Made by a program: the position numbers and the translations under genes
Origin: an uncultured Opitutia bacterium
Lineage (GTDB): Bacteria > Verrucomicrobiota > Verrucomicrobiia > Opitutales > UBA953
NCBI GenBank assembly: GCA_937875975.1
Contig: CALEEU010000201.1
Coordinates: forward strand, 1-13,777
Length of the DNA stretch: 13,777 nucleotides
Reading direction: 5' to 3'
The notes under the pieces: generated by a model
Seen by the model: only the letters and a program-made list of their open reading frames with translations
Told to the model about the DNA's origin: nothing
Databases searched by the model: none
Shown: one piece after another, positions 12,916-13,777 of the stretch
How the letters are laid out: each line of letters starts with the position of its first letter
Position numbering within the stretch: the stretch's first letter is position 1

Positions 12916-13678
12916 CGAACGCCGCGATGCGGCCCATGAGGCCGGCATGACGAGGCGGAGCGACGACCGCGCCGACGACCGCGATGAGCGGTGTGGGCAA
13001 CACGGAAACATCGACCTTACCAGAAGCGAGATCGGTCAGCGTGGTGAGCACGTCCGACGCGCCATCCTGCGAGACCTTTGAAAGTAAACGAATCGGCAAA
13101 TCAGCCTGAGCGCCCGCGGCGATAAGCTTCACGGCGACGGACGGCAGCGCCTTCGCGCCCATGTAGAGACAGAGCGTGGCGCCGGTCTCGATGTGTGCCT
13201 TCCAATTCTGATCGGTGCCATCGGCGCAGTGGCCAGTCAGGAACGTAACGGAGGCGGCCTTGCCGCGATGCGTGAGCGGGAACGCGGCGTCAGCGCCCGC
13301 AGCCGTCGCGGCGGTGATGCCGGGAACGACTTCGAAAGGAATGCCATGGGCGGCGAGGTGATCCATCTCTTCGCCGAGACGACCAAAGATACCTGGGTCG
13401 CCGCCTTTGAGCCGGACGATGAGACCACCCTGACGTGCTTCCCGCACGATCACGGCGTTAATCTCGTCCTGGGTCATCGAGTGGACCCCGCAGCGCTTGC
13501 CGACCGGCACGATCTTGGTCGTCGCTGGAATCTCTTCCAAAAGGGCATCCCCCGGCAGGGCGTCATGGATCACGACATCCGCCTGCTTGAGCAGACGCAG
13601 ACCCCTGACGGTGATCAGGTCCGGGGCTCCGGGTCCTGCACCGACGAAGGCCACCCGGCCGATGTCACAATTTACCAT
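12911..13678 (-). CDS. cobA: Uroporphyrinogen-III C-methyltransferase (SUMT)
   Basis: SUMT uses two SAM molecules to convert uroporphyrinogen III to precorrin-2, the branch point to siroheme and cobalamin. The 255-residue protein is a stand-alone SUMT, without the CysG dehydrogenase/chelatase half and without a fused HemD. Motifs in order: VGAGPGAPDLITVRG (12-26), GKRCGVHSMTQDEIN (60-74), LKGGDPGIFGR (90-100), VVPGITAATAAGA (117-129), FPLTHRG (133-139), FLTGH and YMGAK. The usual Tyr-Asp-x-Leu near residue 38 is His-Asp-Ala-Leu. The start ATG 13678 is preceded by AT-rich sequence with a plausible promoter. With the neighbouring chelatase, precorrin-2 dehydrogenase is the one siroheme step not visible here. 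The name cobA follows the SUMT usage. Confidence 0.95.
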   Translation of the reverse strand: MVNCDIGRVAFVGAGPGAPDLITVRGLRLLKQADVVIHDALPGDALLEEIPATTKIVPVGKRCGVHSMTQDEINAVIVREARQGGLIVRLKGGDPGIFGRLGEEMDHLAAHGIPFEVVPGITAATAAGADAAFPLTHRGKAASVTFLTGHCADGTDQNWKAHIETGATLCLYMGAKALPSVAVKLIAAGAQADLPIRLLSKVSQDGASDVLTTLTDLASGKVDVSVLPTPLIAVVGAVVAPPRHAGLMGRIAAFA

Positions 13679-13680
13679 TT

Positions 13681-13735
13681 ATTTAAACTTGACCCCTATT
13701 TATGTAATCCTAACTCATCTTATCAAGTATTAAAT
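13681..13735. promoter_or_regulatory. Divergent promoter/operator region with long inverted repeat
   Basis: This 58-nt AT-rich gap contrasts sharply with the GC-rich window. ATTTAAACTTGA (13681-13692) is matched in reverse complement by TCAAGTATTAAAT (13723-13735) with only one inserted base; the arm centres are about 42 nt apart, near four helical turns. Each arm overlaps a candidate -35. Leftward to cobA, TTGATA (13726-13721) stands 17 nt from ATAAAT (13703-13698). Rightward, TTGACC (13689-13694) is 16 nt from a weak TAACTC (13711-13716). A dimeric regulator controlling both genes is a reasonable inference. The regulator is not identified. Confidence 0.5.
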
Positions 13736-13736
13736 C

Positions 13737-13777
13737 ATGGACCCTATCTCCGGCAAGCCCCTGGCTAAGAACGAACT
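13737..13777 (+). CDS. Start of a gene, possibly sulfite/nitrite reductase (partial)
   Basis: An ATG just past the AT-rich divergent region opens a frame that runs off the window after 13 full codons, reading MDPISGKPLAKNE and then Leu. Return to GC-rich codon use supports real coding sequence. The PLAKNE stretch resembles the N-terminal Leu-Ser-Lys-Asn-Glu of siroheme-dependent sulfite reductase hemoproteins, and the divergent partner makes a siroheme precursor. The product call is a guess from a few residues and context. Confidence 0.35.
   Translation, partial: MDPISGKPLAKNE

Noticed and set aside
1..13777. Mobile elements, phage genes, CRISPR, tRNA or rRNA, defence systems
   Set aside because: No transposase or integrase motifs, no regularly spaced repeats, no tRNA-like folds. 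Gene content is core metabolism and envelope functions.

Overview
The window is a GC-rich, tightly packed stretch of bacterial chromosome with sixteen complete protein genes and the first 41 bases of one more. There are no RNA genes, mobile elements or CRISPR arrays. The gene set indicates a Gram-negative, menaquinone-using bacterium with the MEP isoprenoid pathway: two or three lipoproteins, a LolA-like periplasmic protein, MenB, IspD and SecG. The mixture of families, the frequent lack of Shine-Dalgarno sites and the GTG/TTG starts fit Verrucomicrobiota, perhaps Opitutales. That placement is inference from gene content, not a computed result.

Layout. (1) 1-2451, plus strand: a secreted alpha/beta hydrolase, then pyrF (UMP synthesis) overlapping ispD (isoprenoid synthesis) by 4 nt. 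(2) 2456-2923, minus strand: a conserved-looking protein of unknown function, convergent with ispD and divergent from menB. (3) 3015-5363, plus strand: menB (menaquinone), an overlapping MnmM/YtqB-type tRNA wobble-uridine methyltransferase, and a TIGR01777/YfcH-type NAD(P)-dependent epimerase homologue. (4) 5406-7701, plus strand: a TPR/LysM lipoprotein, recF 3 nt behind it, and secG with a long Ala/Pro-rich tail. (5) 7708-10144, plus strand: a LolA-like exported protein, a NIF3 family protein and a glutamyl-Q tRNA(Asp) synthetase, joined by 4-nt and 1-nt overlaps. (6) 10149-11845, minus strand: two tandem paralogous exported thioredoxin-fold proteins (CGWC lipoprotein, then CPPC). (7) 11937-13777: a CbiX-type chelatase with a membrane tail, the convergent SUMT gene cobA, and an AT-rich divergent promoter leading to what looks like the start of a sulfite/nitrite reductase gene.

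How it fits together. Most of the window is ordinary housekeeping content. The most coherent functional group is at the right end. SUMT makes precorrin-2 and a CbiX-type chelatase can insert metal. The divergent partial gene may encode a siroheme enzyme, so this looks like a siroheme/sulfur (or nitrite) assimilation locus. The intergenic region between cobA and the partial gene carries a near-perfect inverted repeat with overlapping candidate promoters. I found no clearly novel multi-gene system. The observations most worth a second look are the unusual chelatase (metal-site histidines only in the second half, plus a membrane tail), the divergent inverted repeat, and hairpins lying directly in front of three start codons (pyrF, the LysM lipoprotein gene, secG).
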